Positions 62,670-64,000 of a stretch of 64,000 nucleotides of DNA are shown in pieces. Each line of letters opens with the position of its first letter. Position 1 is the stretch's first letter. Source of the DNA: CBDBND01 sp965207985. GTDB taxonomy: Bacteria > Pseudomonadota > Alphaproteobacteria > Rhodospirillales > Rhodospirillaceae. Where the stretch lies: positions 1-64,000 of the forward strand of contig CBDBND010000034.1 of the NCBI GenBank assembly GCA_965207985.1, read 5' to 3'. The position numbers and the translations under genes were made by a program. The notes under the pieces are model-generated. The model saw nothing but the letters and a program-made list of their open reading frames with translations, did no database searches and had not been told where the DNA came from.

Positions 62670-64000
62670 TCAGGCTTTCTTGGCCTGCGGCAAGCCTTCG
62701 ACCTTGGTGACTTTCAAAGGAACTGTTTTCTGCTCGTTCCCCGCTGCTTCGGCCCGCTGTTGAGCAATGGTCTCCATGACCTTACGGGTGGGTCCTGCCA
62801 TTGTGATTCGGCCATGATCCATGATGATGACGTTCGCGCAAGCTTGCAGCAAAACCGGACTGTGCGTCACCAAAATCACCGTATGAGACTTGCCCAATTC
62901 TGACAATGTATTGCGCAGGTTGGCTTCTGCATCTTTATCAAGGCTGCCAGACGGCTCATCCATTACGATCACCGGAGGGTCGCCGGCCAGTGCCCGGGCA
63001 ATGGCGATACGTTGCCGCATACCGCCGGACAACAGAGAGCCGCCTTCACCGACTTGCGTTCCGTATCCATCGGGCAGATCAACGACCAACGCGTGAGCCT
63101 GAGCCAAAGTGGATGCGTGAACGATGTCGTCGTCCGATGCATCGGGATGAGTCTGAGCGATGTTGTCCCGCACCGTTCCGTTGAACAAAATGCATTCCTG
63201 AGGGGCGTAACCGATCCATTTCGACAAATCTTTACGCGAAAACTGTTTGATATCGGCGCCATCCAAAAGCACTCGCCCGCTTACCGGCGTGTAGAGGCCA
63301 AGAAGTAGCTTTAACAGTGTGGTCTTGCCGCTTCCGTTGGCGCCCATAATGGCAGTCACACCCCCGGGTGCGATATCCAGTTTGATCCCATCGACCACGG
63401 CGGGGCCGTTTTCAGAATAACGGAACATCGTGTCTTCGAACGTGATGCGGCCTTTGGGGCGGTCCAGCTGTATAGCGCTTTGCCTTATCATCCTCCTCGG
63501 CGAACAGTTCTCCCAGCCTGTCAACGGATTGACCGAATGAAACAAAACTTCGCCAAGCGCCAACAAGCTGATTGAGGGGGCCCAATAACCTCCCGCTCAA
63601 CATGTTGGCGGCGATCAGGCCACCGATGGTCAATTCCTGATTCATGATGGCAACAGCGCCAACCGTCGTCATGGCCACGGTGGTGAACATGGTGAGGCCA
63701 TGTCCTGCATTGACGAAGGCATCCGTCTTAGCGCCGCGAACCATGGATTGTTTGATGGCTTCAGCCTGGCTGTCTTCCCAGTTCGGCCGGAGATGATCCG
63801 CCATAGCCAAAGCTTTAACCGTGCTCCGGCCCATGATGATTTCGGCGATCAGCCCGTCACGGCTGATGATTTTCGCTTTTTCTTCTTCCGCGGCGGCGGC
63901 AACGATTTTTCCCGACTGCCATGCCAACACCACGAAGATGACAAAGACAATCACCAAGACCCATGCCACCGGCCAGGCGAATCTGCAACGCCGGCAATTA
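62670..64000 (-). pseudogene. Type I secretion ABC transporter, frameshifted and cut by the window edge
   Basis: The membrane-domain part (63412 to the edge) has transmembrane sequence VAWVLVIVFVIFVVLAW, the Arg-rich coupling region and LGPLNQLVGAWRSFVSFGQSVDRLGELF. The nucleotide-binding part (62670-63480) has Walker A GANGSGKTTLLKLLLG, Q-loop YAPQECILFNG, signature LLSGGMRQRIAIARAL, Walker B VIVMDEPSGSLD and the H-loop VTHSP. The frames meet near 63473-63480 (GCAAAGCGCTATACAG on the coding strand), where removing one C joins them as KAKAIQLDRPKG. Either the exporter is dead or there is one sequencing error. Confidence 0.85.

Noticed and set aside
1..64000. tRNA or rRNA genes
   Set aside because: No tRNA-like cloverleaf or rRNA signature was recognised by eye; a dedicated scan was not possible.

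Overview
The window is a chromosomal segment of an alphaproteobacterium, probably from the Rhodospirillales or a neighbouring order. The basis is gene content and order: DUF1192 / quinone oxidoreductase / DUF1013 (TrcR), hisZ-purA, an alphaproteobacterial-type serC next to serA, yebC-ruvCAB-ybgC-tolQRAB-pal-cpoB-tilS-ftsH, zapA / 6S RNA / 5-formyl-THF cyclo-ligase, and a DhnA-type aldolase with thiE. No rRNA, tRNA, CRISPR array or origin was recognised.

Layout. (1) 1-9.1 kb is a ruined accessory region. A frameshifted aldehyde dehydrogenase, a 3-hydroxyisobutyrate-dehydrogenase-like gene broken by IS481 and by a 23-bp tandem triplication, and a second aldehyde dehydrogenase broken by IS1595 and IS5 are followed by another IS5-type element and an IS110 fragment. 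(2) 9.1-14.4 kb holds two small unknown genes, a Bcr/CflA exporter, a frameshifted racemase, a Tat-exported aminotransferase, a secreted metallo-beta-lactamase-fold protein and a JAMM protease. (3) 14.4-17.8 kb holds rluD and two membrane-protein genes, one destroyed by an IS5 copy and a nonsense codon. (4) 17.9-47.6 kb is dense housekeeping DNA, mostly on the minus strand: purA-hisZ, serA-serC, an SLC13 permease, thiD, glmM, folP, ftsH, tilS, the Tol-Pal operon, ruvCAB, yebC, a YmdB-like phosphodiesterase, fau, 6S RNA, zapA, then fba-thiE, epmA and efp. (5) 47.6-52.3 kb carries suhB, an OmpA / MotA-like / MotB-like envelope triad and rpmE. (6) 52.4-57.2 kb carries two paralogous membrane-anchored class III nucleotide cyclases: the first lacks both metal-binding aspartates, and the second keeps its catalytic domain but is split by a decayed IS and lacks a normal start codon. 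(7) 57.2-64 kb carries DUF1192, quinone oxidoreductase, trcR, a third IS5 copy, an MBL hydrolase and a type I secretion HlyD/ABC pair whose ABC gene is frameshifted and runs off the window.

Two themes stand out. The first is active genome erosion: three apparently identical IS5 copies, five other IS elements or remnants, and at least seven broken genes. All broken genes lie outside the conserved housekeeping blocks. The second is the cyclase/pseudocyclase pair, the least conventional gene system seen here. Several lesions are single-base events, so sequencing error has to be excluded for each of them.
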